Shown: positions 1-5,703, counted from the stretch's first letter. The stretch: 8,082 nt of DNA from an uncultured bacterium (GCA_937873545.1 CALMWI010000036.1:1-8082), one strand, 5' to 3'. Notes: generated by a model from the sequence alone, not told the origin. Numbers and translations are program-made.

Positions 1-55
1 TAAAATAGTCCAGAGCCTCTGTTACGGTCATTTCGTGAAGATCGATCTCTATCAT
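1..55 (-). CDS. Smr-domain protein, N-terminal fragment (runs off left edge)
   Basis: An ATG at 55-53 on the minus strand opens a frame that stays open to the window edge and encodes 18 residues, MIEIDLHEMTVTEALDYF. This closely matches the opening of the Smr domain (small MutS-related), whose hallmark is a D-L-H-G-[ML]-T-V-x-E-A-L segment; here the Gly is Glu. Smr domains are nucleic-acid-binding or nuclease modules, found alone or at the C terminus of MutS2. Because the motif sits right at the Met, this is probably a stand-alone Smr protein, but nothing after residue 18 can be seen. It starts 9 bases after the stop of the ZIP transporter, so the two are probably co-transcribed. The ribosome binding site is weak. 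Confidence 0.7.
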   Translation of the reverse strand, partial: MIEIDLHEMTVTEALDYF

Positions 56-64
56 AAATAATTC

Positions 65-865
65 TTACATAAAAAGCAATATACTTACACTCATTACAAA
101 CATACCTGACACAAGCCCGTAAACAGCGACATGATGTTCACCGTACTTTTCAGCTGTGGGCAACAGCTCATCCAGAGAGATAAAAACCATTATACCAGCC
201 ACAGCCGCAAGTATGATCCCGAAAAAAGTCGTACTATAGAACAGACTTAAAAAGTAAAAAGCAATGACCGCGCCTAAAGGCTCGGAAAGTCCTGAAAGTA
301 TAGAATAATAAAATGCTTTTCTTCTGCTTTTTGTGGCATAATAGATCGGCGCTGAAATCGCGATGCCTTCAGGAATATTATGGATTGCAATGGCAAAAGC
401 TATGCTTATTCCTACACCGGGATTTTCAACGGTGCTTATAAATGTGGCCATCCCTTCAGGAAAATTGTGTATTCCGATAGCGATAGCTGAAAAAACTCCC
501 ATACGCATTAGTTTATTGTTATTCTTACATTCGCATTCATCAACATTTCTGATCTCATGAGGGTTTTCGAAAGGCGGTACCAGCTTGTCAATCAGAGCTA
601 TCAGTGCTATACCTGAAAAGAATGATATCAGTGCGTAGTAATAAGCCTGTTTCTCTCCGTAGATCTCTGATAATGCCCTGTGAGCTTCGGGAAAAATATC
701 CGCGAGAGATACATAGATCATCGCTCCTGCAGAAAATCCGAGAGCACCTGCAAGGAATTTATGGTTGAAATTCTTTGAAAGTAGGGCCATGATGCTTCCG
801 ATGCCTGTAGATAGCCCGGCAAGAAAAGTAAGAACAAAAGCAAATATGAGGTTTTCATTATTCAT
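65..865 (-). CDS. zupT: ZIP-family divalent metal transporter, ZupT-like
   Basis: This 266-residue integral membrane protein is predicted to import divalent cations (Zn2+, with Fe2+ and others in ZupT relatives) across the inner membrane. The two signature transmembrane motifs of the ZupT branch are intact: H-N-F-P-E-G at residues 133-138 and H-N-I-P-E-G at 162-167. They supply the His, Asn and Glu ligands of the binuclear metal site in this family. The early S-L-A-D-I-F-P-E segment (53-60) also fits. About eight hydrophobic segments are visible, and the length is typical. A loop around 107-118 has C-x-C with acidic neighbours (D109, E110, C111, C113) and could bind metal. The start ATG (865-863) has little Shine-Dalgarno complement. 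The gene is divergent from the DUF134 operon and shares its 133-base upstream region. Family assignment is firm; the exact substrate is inferred. Confidence 0.93.
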   Translation of the reverse strand: MNNENLIFAFVLTFLAGLSTGIGSIMALLSKNFNHKFLAGALGFSAGAMIYVSLADIFPEAHRALSEIYGEKQAYYYALISFFSGIALIALIDKLVPPFENPHEIRNVDECECKNNNKLMRMGVFSAIAIGIHNFPEGMATFISTVENPGVGISIAFAIAIHNIPEGIAISAPIYYATKSRRKAFYYSILSGLSEPLGAVIAFYFLSLFYSTTFFGIILAAVAGIMVFISLDELLPTAEKYGEHHVAVYGLVSGMFVMSVSILLFM

Positions 866-874
866 GGCTGTAAT

Positions 875-903
875 TTAATAACAAATCGGCTTTATGCAAT
901 CAA
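875..903 (-). promoter_or_regulatory. Possible promoter for the zupT-like gene
   Basis: On the minus strand TTGATT (903-898) and TATTAA (880-875) are separated by 17 bases. Transcription would then begin only a few bases before the ATG at 865, giving an almost leaderless message, which would fit the missing Shine-Dalgarno. The region is AT-rich and such hexamers arise by chance. An alternative TTGACT lies further upstream but has no well-spaced -10. Weak call. Confidence 0.25.
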
Positions 904-942
904 AAATTAGAGTCAAAGTTTCGGTTATAGCTAATTTTTTTC

Positions 943-971
943 TTGCGTTTTGAACGTATGTTCATTATATT
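943..971 (+). promoter_or_regulatory. Sigma70-type promoter of the DUF134 operon
   Basis: TTGCGT (943-948) and TATATT (966-971) are spaced by exactly 17 bases. They place the transcription start near 978, about 20 bases before the DUF134 ATG, with room for the AAAAGGAGAG ribosome binding site at 985-994. The spacer is almost filled by the palindrome at 951-964, which is the classic arrangement for a repressor site. The call rests on consensus matching by eye plus this geometry. Confidence 0.65.
951..964. promoter_or_regulatory. Palindromic operator within the DUF134 promoter
   Basis: The sequence TGAACGTATGTTCA has perfect 5-base arms (TGAAC/GTTCA) around a GTAT centre and lies between the -35 and -10 hexamers. 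A dimeric regulator bound here would block RNA polymerase. The neighbouring DUF134 protein is a predicted DNA-binding protein, so autoregulation is the simplest inference. The same string also fits the GAAC-N4-GTTC core of the Gram-positive LexA (DinR) box, so SOS control is an alternative that cannot be excluded from sequence alone. Confidence 0.55.
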
Positions 972-998
972 GCCTGTGATGTTTAAAAGGAGAGCAAA

Positions 999-1445
999 AT
1001 GGCAAGACCGCAGAAAGACAGACTTATAAAAGAACCGCCTCTTTTTAGCGAATTCAAACCGGCAGGTGTTCCAGGCAGACTTATGGATAAGGTCATTCTA
1101 ACCATTGACGAATATGAGGCATTCAGACTTTCCGATCATCTGGCGATGTCTCAGGAGGAAGCCGCAGATGAAATGGAAATCTCCAGACCGACTTTTACAC
1201 GATTGATCGAATCGGCAAGAAAAAAAGTATCCGAGCTTATCATCAACGGGAAAATGCTCGTCATTGAAGGCGGAAACATTCATTTTAGACATAATCTTAT
1301 AAAATGCCGCAGTTGCGGCCATATGTTCAATATTAATATGGAAGAAAACATCCGTAAATGTCCGGTTTGCGATTCGGATGAATTAATAAATCTGGCAGGC
1401 GGTTTCGGACATGGCAGGTGCTGCCGGAAAAGAAATGGAGGGTAG
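999..1445 (+). CDS. DUF134 family predicted DNA-binding protein
   Basis: This 148-residue protein opens with the M-A-R-P-x-K stretch typical of DUF134 proteins and continues with L-T-x-D-E-Y-E-A-F-R-L (34-44). A helix-turn-helix like that of sigma70 region 4 follows (about 49-75, with M-S-Q-E-E-A-A and I-S-R-P-T-F-T-R). The C-terminal part has a zinc ribbon with C103-x2-C106 and C121-x2-C124, then a Gly/His/Cys-rich tail containing C141-C142. DUF134 proteins are uncharacterised predicted regulators that commonly sit beside NifX/NifB-domain and MinD-like genes in anaerobes, as here. The start is fixed by AGGAG at 988-992. It is first in the operon, behind a promoter with a palindromic operator, so it probably controls this operon. 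The tail cysteines may sense metal or redox state (inference). Confidence 0.9.
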   Translation: MARPQKDRLIKEPPLFSEFKPAGVPGRLMDKVILTIDEYEAFRLSDHLAMSQEEAADEMEISRPTFTRLIESARKKVSELIINGKMLVIEGGNIHFRHNLIKCRSCGHMFNINMEENIRKCPVCDSDELINLAGGFGHGRCCRKRNGG

Positions 1446-1447
1446 TT

Positions 1448-1729
1448 ATGCCCAGAGGCGACAGATCAGGTCCTGAAGGAAGAGGATCAATGACAGGAAG
1501 AGGCTTAGGCTACTGTGCCGGTTACAATGAACCGGGCTTTACAGCAGGCAGAGACAGATGTTTCGGAAGAGGCCGCGGATACGGTAGATATGGGAATTCT
1601 GACATAGCATACGATCGCAGTTCAGAACCGGTAGTATCCGAAAAAACGCTTCTCGAAAACAAGATCAGGATACTAAAAGACCAGCTGAATACTCTTGAAA
1701 AACGACTAGAAGAAAGTAAGAAAGGGTAA
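1448..1729 (+). CDS. DUF5320 family small Gly/Arg-rich protein
   Basis: This 93-residue protein begins M-P-R-G-D-R-S-G-P-E-G and continues M-T-G-R-G-x-G-Y-C-A-G, the recognisable opening of DUF5320 proteins. The first half (1-50) is rich in Gly, Arg and Tyr with two cysteines (C23, C38) and is probably disordered. The last third (64-91) is a charged amphipathic helix with leucine/isoleucine heptads, likely a short coiled coil. The ATG at 1448 is preferred over in-frame codons upstream because GGAGGG lies at 1437-1442 and because the family signature begins exactly there. The DUF134 gene ends two bases earlier, so translation is probably coupled. The family has no established function; its constant partnership with NifX-type genes suggests a role as scaffold or metal-cofactor accessory (inference). 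Confidence 0.85.
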   Translation: MPRGDRSGPEGRGSMTGRGLGYCAGYNEPGFTAGRDRCFGRGRGYGRYGNSDIAYDRSSEPVVSEKTLLENKIRILKDQLNTLEKRLEESKKG

Positions 1730-1741
1730 CAGCTGAGATGT

Positions 1742-1766
1742 CGGGCAGGCAGATAAAGTCTGCCCG
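1742..1766 (+). terminator. Intra-operon hairpin, possible attenuator or processing site
   Basis: CGGGCAG (1742-1748) pairs with CTGCCCG (1760-1766), a GC-rich 7-bp stem. A second stem, GGCAGA (1748-1753) with TCTGCC (1759-1764), uses the same 3' arm, so the two are mutually exclusive. No run of T follows, only TACTTAATTT, so full intrinsic termination is unlikely. It sits in the 73-base gap between the DUF5320 and first NifX-like genes and may cause partial termination or set mRNA stability. Confidence 0.45.
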
Positions 1767-1802
1767 TACTTAATTTACAACTTGAAATATAAAGGAAAGA
1801 AA

Positions 1803-2174
1803 ATGAAAAAATTGTTTGCCGTACCTACAGAAAATGGAAAACTGTGCGAACACTTCGGACATTGCGAGAAATTCGCTATTGTCGAAACTGAAAATGATAA
1901 GATCATCGGATCAAAATTGATAGAACCTCCGGTTCATCAGCCGGGCGTTTATCCTAAATTTCTCGCGGATATGGGAGTAAAAACCATAATTGCAGGGGGA
2001 ATGGGTCAGAAAGCTCAGGATCTTTTTGCACAGAACTGCATTGAAGTCTGCATGGGAGTTAATTTTGATGACCCGGCGAAACTTGTTCAGCAATATCTCG
2101 AATCGTCATTGAAAACAGGTGAGAACCTCTGTAATCACGAGCACGATAATAAAGAACATAACTGCAGCCATTAA
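1803..2174 (+). CDS. NifX/NifB-type dinitrogenase cofactor domain protein with Cys/His tail
   Basis: This 123-residue protein has the NifX/NifB C-terminal fold. Its opening, K-K-L-F-A-V-P-T-E-N-G-K-L-C-E-H-F-G-H-C (2-21), matches the subfamily that carries H-F-G-x-C after strand 1, and A-G-G-M-G-Q-K-A (64-71) is the typical glycine turn. Proteins of this fold bind or carry metal clusters, such as FeMo-co precursors or the Mo-Cu cluster of Desulfovibrio orange protein. The last 14 residues (110-123) hold three His pairs or singles and two Cys (C110, H112, H114, H119, C121, H123), a likely metal-binding tail outside the core fold. The ATG at 1803 has AAGGAAAG at 1792-1799. A TTG 21 bases upstream lies ahead of that site and is rejected. 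It ends two bases before the first MinD-like gene. Confidence 0.88.
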   Translation: MKKLFAVPTENGKLCEHFGHCEKFAIVETENDKIIGSKLIEPPVHQPGVYPKFLADMGVKTIIAGGMGQKAQDLFAQNCIEVCMGVNFDDPAKLVQQYLESSLKTGENLCNHEHDNKEHNCSH

Positions 2175-2176
2175 TA

Positions 2177-3034
2177 ATGAAAGTTGCTATAGCAAGCGGT
2201 AAGGGAGGAACGGGTAAAACTTTTCTCTCGACAAATCTTGCTGCATATATGTCAGAATCAATCCCGACAGTTTTGATTGATTTGGATGTTGAAGAACCCA
2301 ATTCAGGTCTGTTCATCAAAGGAGAGCTTTTATATTCTGAACCTGCATATAAACAATGTCCCGATTGGGACAAACAAAACTGTTTAATGTGCGGCAAGTG
2401 CCAGAGCTTATGTAATTATCATGCTGTTATTAAAGTCAAAGACGAGATATTTGTTTTTCCTGAACTTTGTCATTCGTGCTATGCCTGCTCAGAACTTTGC
2501 CAAACCGATTCTCTACCAATGAAAAAAAAACGCATCGGATCAATAACGCATTATAAATTCAATAGATTAGATTATGTCGAAGGCAGGCTCGACATCGGAC
2601 AGGAACAGGCTGTTCCACTTATATCGCAAACTAATGACTTTCCCGCCAAACACCTGCAAAATGTCATAAGCATCTGCGATTGCCCTCCCGGAACAGCCTG
2701 CCCTGCTATTGAATCCGTCAAAGACGCTGACCTGGTGATCCTTACGACAGAACCGACTCCATTCGGTCTTCATGATCTGAAACTGATTGTAAAATCTCTT
2801 ATAATTCTGAAAAAGAAATTCGCGGTCGTTGTCAATAAATGGGGTGTCGGGAATGATGATGTGCTAAAGTACTGCGAGAGTAAAAACATCACTGTCGTTG
2901 CGAAAATTCCTAATGACAGAAGAATAGCTGAAGAGTATTCCATGGGAAATCTTGTATATGATAATTTCGGTTTATTCAGAACGGAACTGGATAAAATAAA
3001 GAATTACATCCTAAATTCCGGAGGTAAGAAATAA
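2177..3034 (+). CDS. MinD/Mrp-like ATPase with double [4Fe-4S] ferredoxin insertion (first copy)
   Basis: This 285-residue ParA/MinD superfamily ATPase has a deviant Walker A, S-G-K-G-G-T-G-K-T (7-15), with the signature Lys9. A D-L-D-V-E-E-P-N segment at 35-42 follows. Between the ATPase halves lies a ferredoxin module with two perfect C-x2-C-x2-C-x3-C motifs, C69/C72/C75/C79 and C98/C101/C104/C108. The Pro that usually follows the last Cys of each motif is missing. A Walker B-like C-D-C-P-P-G-T-A-C-P segment and the T-T-E-P-T-P-F-G-L-H-D-L-K motif complete the fold. C61 is an extra cysteine just before the first cluster. ATP-dependent dimers of this family carry or reorganise Fe-S clusters or position partners. 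The next gene is a paralogue with Cys at identical positions, which suggests a heterodimer. Confidence 0.92.
   Translation: MKVAIASGKGGTGKTFLSTNLAAYMSESIPTVLIDLDVEEPNSGLFIKGELLYSEPAYKQCPDWDKQNCLMCGKCQSLCNYHAVIKVKDEIFVFPELCHSCYACSELCQTDSLPMKKKRIGSITHYKFNRLDYVEGRLDIGQEQAVPLISQTNDFPAKHLQNVISICDCPPGTACPAIESVKDADLVILTTEPTPFGLHDLKLIVKSLIILKKKFAVVVNKWGVGNDDVLKYCESKNITVVAKIPNDRRIAEEYSMGNLVYDNFGLFRTELDKIKNYILNSGGKK
3020..3024 (+). promoter_or_regulatory. Shine-Dalgarno deciding the ATA start of the second MinD-like ATPase
   Basis: GGAGG (3020-3024) lies inside the last codons of the first ATPase gene. Six bases (TAAGAA) separate it from ATA at 3031-3033, which is optimal spacing. The in-frame TAA at 3025-3027 bounds the reading frame upstream, so translation cannot begin earlier in this frame. 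Confidence 0.7.
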
Positions 3035-3903
3035 AAGAAATAGTAGTAATATCCGGAAAGGGCGGAACCGGAAAAACTTCAATTACCGCTTCATTAGCTT
3101 TCCTAAGCGGAGAAAAAACCGTACTGGCGGACTGTGATGTTGACGCTTCAGATCTTCATCTGCTTTTAAAACCGGAAACAATTTCAGAAGAAGATTTCTT
3201 GAGCAGCTATCTGGCAGTCATTGATTATAATAAATGCCGCGATTGCGGAAAATGCTTTGAAGTCTGCAGATTTAAAGCGGTTTCTTTCGAGAATGACAGA
3301 TTCGAAATAGATTCCCAGAACTGCGAAGGGTGCGGCTACTGTGCAAATGTATGCCCTGCTAAAGCTATAAAACTTAAGATGCAAAATGACGGTAAACTAT
3401 ACATGTCAAAAACAAGACTGAATAAGACTTTCTTTCACGCGGAACTCGGACCAGGGGCGGAAAATTCTGGCAAGCTTGTAGCTAAAGTAAAAAATAACGC
3501 TAAAAAATACGCACTCGAAAACGATATGGACATAGTGCTCGTTGACGGATCGCCCGGAATAGGCTGCCCCGTCATATCTTCATTGTCAGGCGCGAATTTC
3601 GTGGTTCTTGTCACTGAACCTACGGTCTCAGGAGCGCATGATCTCAAAAGGGTGGTCGAACTTGTTCAGAAGTTCAAGATCAAAATGGGCTGCATTATAA
3701 ACAAATCAGACATCAATACAGACCTTGCCGGAGAAATAAAAACCTTTCTGAAAGATCAGATTATTGAACTTCTGGCGGAACTTTCTTACGACGATGTGTT
3801 TACAGAAGCTATGATCGCTGAAAAAACTGTGACTGAAATATCGCCTGAGATGAGTGGAAAGCTAAGTGAAGCATGGTATAAAATAATACTTAATATGAGG
3901 TAA
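3031..3903 (+). CDS. MinD/Mrp-like ATPase with double [4Fe-4S] ferredoxin insertion (second copy), apparent ATA start
   Basis: Read from ATA at 3031 this is a 290-residue paralogue of the preceding gene. Residues 8-17 (S-G-K-G-G-T-G-K-T-S) form a deviant Walker A with Lys10, and D-C-D-V-D-A-S-D (34-41) follows. Two C-x2-C-x2-C-x3-C motifs sit at 69-79 and 98-108, the same positions as in the neighbour; only the second motif keeps its trailing Pro. D-G-S-P-G-I-G-C-P-V-I and T-E-P-T-V-S-G-A-H-D-L-K-R mark the Walker B half. The frame is open from 3028 but has no ATG, GTG or TTG before 3199, which lies beyond the ATP-binding loop. ATA stands where relatives have M-K-E-I, overlaps the upstream TAA by three bases, and has ideal Shine-Dalgarno spacing. 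Possibilities are a genuine AUA start reached by translational coupling, a sequencing error (ATGA to ATAA), or a recent start-loss mutation. Confidence 0.85.
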   Translation: MKEIVVISGKGGTGKTSITASLAFLSGEKTVLADCDVDASDLHLLLKPETISEEDFLSSYLAVIDYNKCRDCGKCFEVCRFKAVSFENDRFEIDSQNCEGCGYCANVCPAKAIKLKMQNDGKLYMSKTRLNKTFFHAELGPGAENSGKLVAKVKNNAKKYALENDMDIVLVDGSPGIGCPVISSLSGANFVVLVTEPTVSGAHDLKRVVELVQKFKIKMGCIINKSDINTDLAGEIKTFLKDQIIELLAELSYDDVFTEAMIAEKTVTEISPEMSGKLSEAWYKIILNMR

Positions 3904-3905
3904 TG

Positions 3906-4238
3906 ATGATAATAGCATTTACAACAAAAGGTGAAGACTGGGATGCGGTAATAGATCCCAGATTCGGCAGAACGGAATTTCTTGTAATTCTCGATGAAGA
4001 GTCCGGAAAACTTGAAGCCTTTGACAACAGCGGTGTATCTGAACATGCTCACGGAGCCGGCCCTATGACGGCGCAGCTCATTATAGAAAAGAATGTTCAG
4101 ATACTTATCACCGGGAACGGAGCAGGCGGAAACGCAGCCAGAGTTCTGGAAGCTGCGGGGATCAAATCATTTACCGGAGCAGGAGATATGACTGTTAAGC
4201 AGGCTTATGAAGCATACAAAAATAATAAATTGAATTAA
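3906..4238 (+). CDS. NifX/NifB-type dinitrogenase cofactor domain protein, second copy (ORP-like)
   Basis: This 110-residue protein begins M-I-I-A-F-T-T-K-G-E-D-W-D-A-V-I-D-P-R-F-G-R, the usual start of the orange-protein/MTH1175 branch of the NifX/NifB fold. The segment E-H-A-H-G-A-G-P-M-T-A-Q (46-57) and the glycine turn T-G-N-G-A-G-G-N-A-A (about 69-78) are where cofactor would sit in this fold. It has no cysteine at all, unlike the first copy, so any bound metal would need His47/His49, acidic ligands or sulfide held by the cluster itself, as in ORP. GAGG at 3897-3900 gives 5-base spacing to the ATG at 3906 but only 2 to the ATG at 3903, so 3906 is chosen. It follows the second ATPase by two bases. 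Confidence 0.88.
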   Translation: MIIAFTTKGEDWDAVIDPRFGRTEFLVILDEESGKLEAFDNSGVSEHAHGAGPMTAQLIIEKNVQILITGNGAGGNAARVLEAAGIKSFTGAGDMTVKQAYEAYKNNKLN

Positions 4239-4258
4239 ACTAAAACTTTTCGTATAAT
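4230..4258 (+). promoter_or_regulatory. Sigma70-type internal promoter before the CGGC gene
   Basis: TTGAAT (4230-4235) and a perfect TATAAT (4253-4258) are separated by 17 bases. The -35 overlaps the last codons of the second NifX-like gene. Transcription would start near 4265, about 18 bases before the CGGC gene. It is the best consensus match in the window and means the CGGC, radical SAM and Mrp genes can be expressed apart from the DUF134 operon. No operator palindrome is evident here. Confidence 0.65.
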
Positions 4259-4282
4259 TCAGCGTTAATTACGGAGTATAAA

Positions 4283-4732
4283 ATGGCTAAGAAAATAAAG
4301 ATCGCAATTATAATCTGCGGCAGGTATCATAACTGCTCCGGCGGAAAATGTTTCAGATCTGTAAGGGAGAGAGAAGGCGCATTCGACATCTATTCAAAAA
4401 AGGATGAAGTTGAAGTCGTGGGTTTTACGACCTGCGGCGGATGCCCCGGCGGCAACATCGAATACGCCCCTGAAGAAATGAAAAAGAACGGCGCTGAAGT
4501 TATACATCTGGCTACGGGAATGCTCGTCGGTTACCCGCCATGCCCGAGAGTTGATTATTTCAGGAAATTCATTCCGGAAAAATTCGGATTAAAAGTAGTA
4601 GTTGGTACCCACCCGATCCCTGAAAAATATAATCTGATCCATAAAAGATTAAGGACTTGGGATTCTAAACTCTGGAAGGAACTGATAAAACCTAGTATGC
4701 CGGATAAAAATATAAGATTAAAATACGATTAG
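4283..4732 (+). CDS. CGGC domain-containing protein
   Basis: This 149-residue cytoplasmic protein carries the CGGC-domain pattern. C12 lies early in I-I-C-G-R-Y, C18-S-G-G-K-C23 forms the first cysteine pair, the name-giving C51-G-G-C54-P-G-G follows, and C87 is in the G-Y-P-P-C-P-R segment that ends the conserved core. The regular Cys placement and H75 suggest a metal or Fe-S site, but the family has no established biochemical role. The ATG at 4283 is set by GGAG at 4273-4276 with six-base spacing. It is first of three genes behind the promoter at 4230-4258; the next gene begins 10 bases after its stop. Family assignment is good, function unknown. Confidence 0.9.
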   Translation: MAKKIKIAIIICGRYHNCSGGKCFRSVREREGAFDIYSKKDEVEVVGFTTCGGCPGGNIEYAPEEMKKNGAEVIHLATGMLVGYPPCPRVDYFRKFIPEKFGLKVVVGTHPIPEKYNLIHKRLRTWDSKLWKELIKPSMPDKNIRLKYD

Positions 4733-4742
4733 CGGAGAAAAA

Positions 4743-5684
4743 ATGTATAAACATATTTTCGGGCCTGTACCTTCCAGAAGACTCAAAATGTCTTTAGGTG
4801 TAGATCTGGTCCCGCATAAAGTCTGTAATCTGAACTGCGTTTACTGCGAATGCGGCAGAACTACAGATCTGATCACGGAACGTAAGGAATATGTCCCTAC
4901 TGAAGAAGTTTTACAAGAACTCGATGATTTTCTAAAAAATAACCAGCCGCCGGATTATATCACTTTCTCAGGCTCCGGAGAACCTATGCTTCACTCGGGT
5001 GCCGGAAAGATCATCAGTTATATTAAGAGAAAATACCCGGCCATACCTTTAGCCGTATTGACTAACGGAACTCTGATGTCGGATAAAAAGGTAAGATCTG
5101 AACTTCTTAAAGCCGATCTTGTGCTGCCTTCCCTAGACGCTGCAACAAGGAAATCTTTTCTAAAGATCAACCGCCCGTCTAAGCTGATCGATCTTGAAAA
5201 GTATATACAGGGGCTTGTCGATTTCAGGAACGAGTACAAGGGGCGTATCTGGCTTGAAATATTCATACTTCCCGGTTATAATGACGATAAAGAGAATCTT
5301 GAAGAACTCAGAAAAGCCGTAGTTAAAATTAAGCCTGACCTGATACAGCTGAACTCACTTGACAGGCCCGGAGCGGTGAAAAATCTAGAACCAGCGTCAT
5401 ATGAACTTCTGAAGGATATCGTTAAACAGTGGAACCTGAAAAATGTCGAGATAATTTCTTCAGTTGCGGAAAGAAAGAAAGTCGCGTCATTCAGGGAAGA
5501 CACAGAAAATGTCATATTGGAAACGATAATGCGCAGACCCTGCACAGTTTCCGATCTGAAAGATATACTAGGGATGCACGAAAATGAGATCAACAAGTAT
5601 CTGAGCACTCTCGAAAGCGACGGGAAAATAAAGAATATAGTTCTTCCGAGAGGTACTTTCTACAGTATTAAAGACAATAAATAG
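4743..5684 (+). CDS. Radical SAM protein (COG0731-like) with C-terminal winged helix
   Basis: This 313-residue protein begins with M-Y-K-H-I-F-G-P-V-P-S-R-R and has the radical SAM cluster motif C28-x3-C32-x2-C35 (C-N-L-N-C-V-Y-C), which would bind [4Fe-4S] and S-adenosylmethionine. F-S-G-S-G-E-P (75-81) corresponds to the GGE-type SAM-binding motif. The N-terminal G-P-V-P-S-R-R and overall pattern fit the COG0731 group of Fe-S oxidoreductases, related to TYW1-like enzymes but of unknown substrate. A separate C-terminal segment (about 245-313), with T-V-S-D-L-K-D-I-L-G (268-277) then N-E-I-N-K-Y-L, resembles a winged helix that reads a nucleic acid or a partner. C37 lies just after the cluster motif. 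It lies between CGGC and Mrp genes, so a cofactor-maturation reaction is plausible (inference). Confidence 0.9.
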   Translation: MYKHIFGPVPSRRLKMSLGVDLVPHKVCNLNCVYCECGRTTDLITERKEYVPTEEVLQELDDFLKNNQPPDYITFSGSGEPMLHSGAGKIISYIKRKYPAIPLAVLTNGTLMSDKKVRSELLKADLVLPSLDAATRKSFLKINRPSKLIDLEKYIQGLVDFRNEYKGRIWLEIFILPGYNDDKENLEELRKAVVKIKPDLIQLNSLDRPGAVKNLEPASYELLKDIVKQWNLKNVEIISSVAERKKVASFREDTENVILETIMRRPCTVSDLKDILGMHENEINKYLSTLESDGKIKNIVLPRGTFYSIKDNK

Positions 5685-5703
5685 AAATTTAACGGAGAAT
5701 GTC

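Noticed and set aside
1418..1447. Upstream start for the DUF5320 gene overlapping DUF134
   Set aside because: The conserved M-P-R-G-D-R opening and GGAGGG both mark the ATG at 1448; the extra residues are out-of-frame DUF134 sequence.
1782..1802. TTG at 1782 as the start of the first NifX-like gene
   Set aside because: The ribosome binding site at 1792-1799 lies after it and fits the ATG at 1803, where family similarity begins.
3018..3040. Programmed -1 frameshift fusing the two MinD-like ATPases
   Set aside because: The junction GGTAAGAAATAA has no X-XXY-YYZ slippery heptamer, and a Lys tRNA slipping back from AAA would meet GAA. A GGAGG at ideal spacing supports separate initiation instead.
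3199..3903. TTG at 3199 as the start of the second MinD-like ATPase
   Set aside because: It would remove the Walker A loop and the strand after it, has no Shine-Dalgarno, and the same-frame sequence upstream is clearly homologous to the family back to 3031.
4743..5684. NifB identity for the radical SAM protein
   Set aside because: The cluster motif is similar, but the N-terminal G-P-V-P-S-R-R, the absence of a NifX-like domain and the winged-helix tail place it in another radical SAM group.
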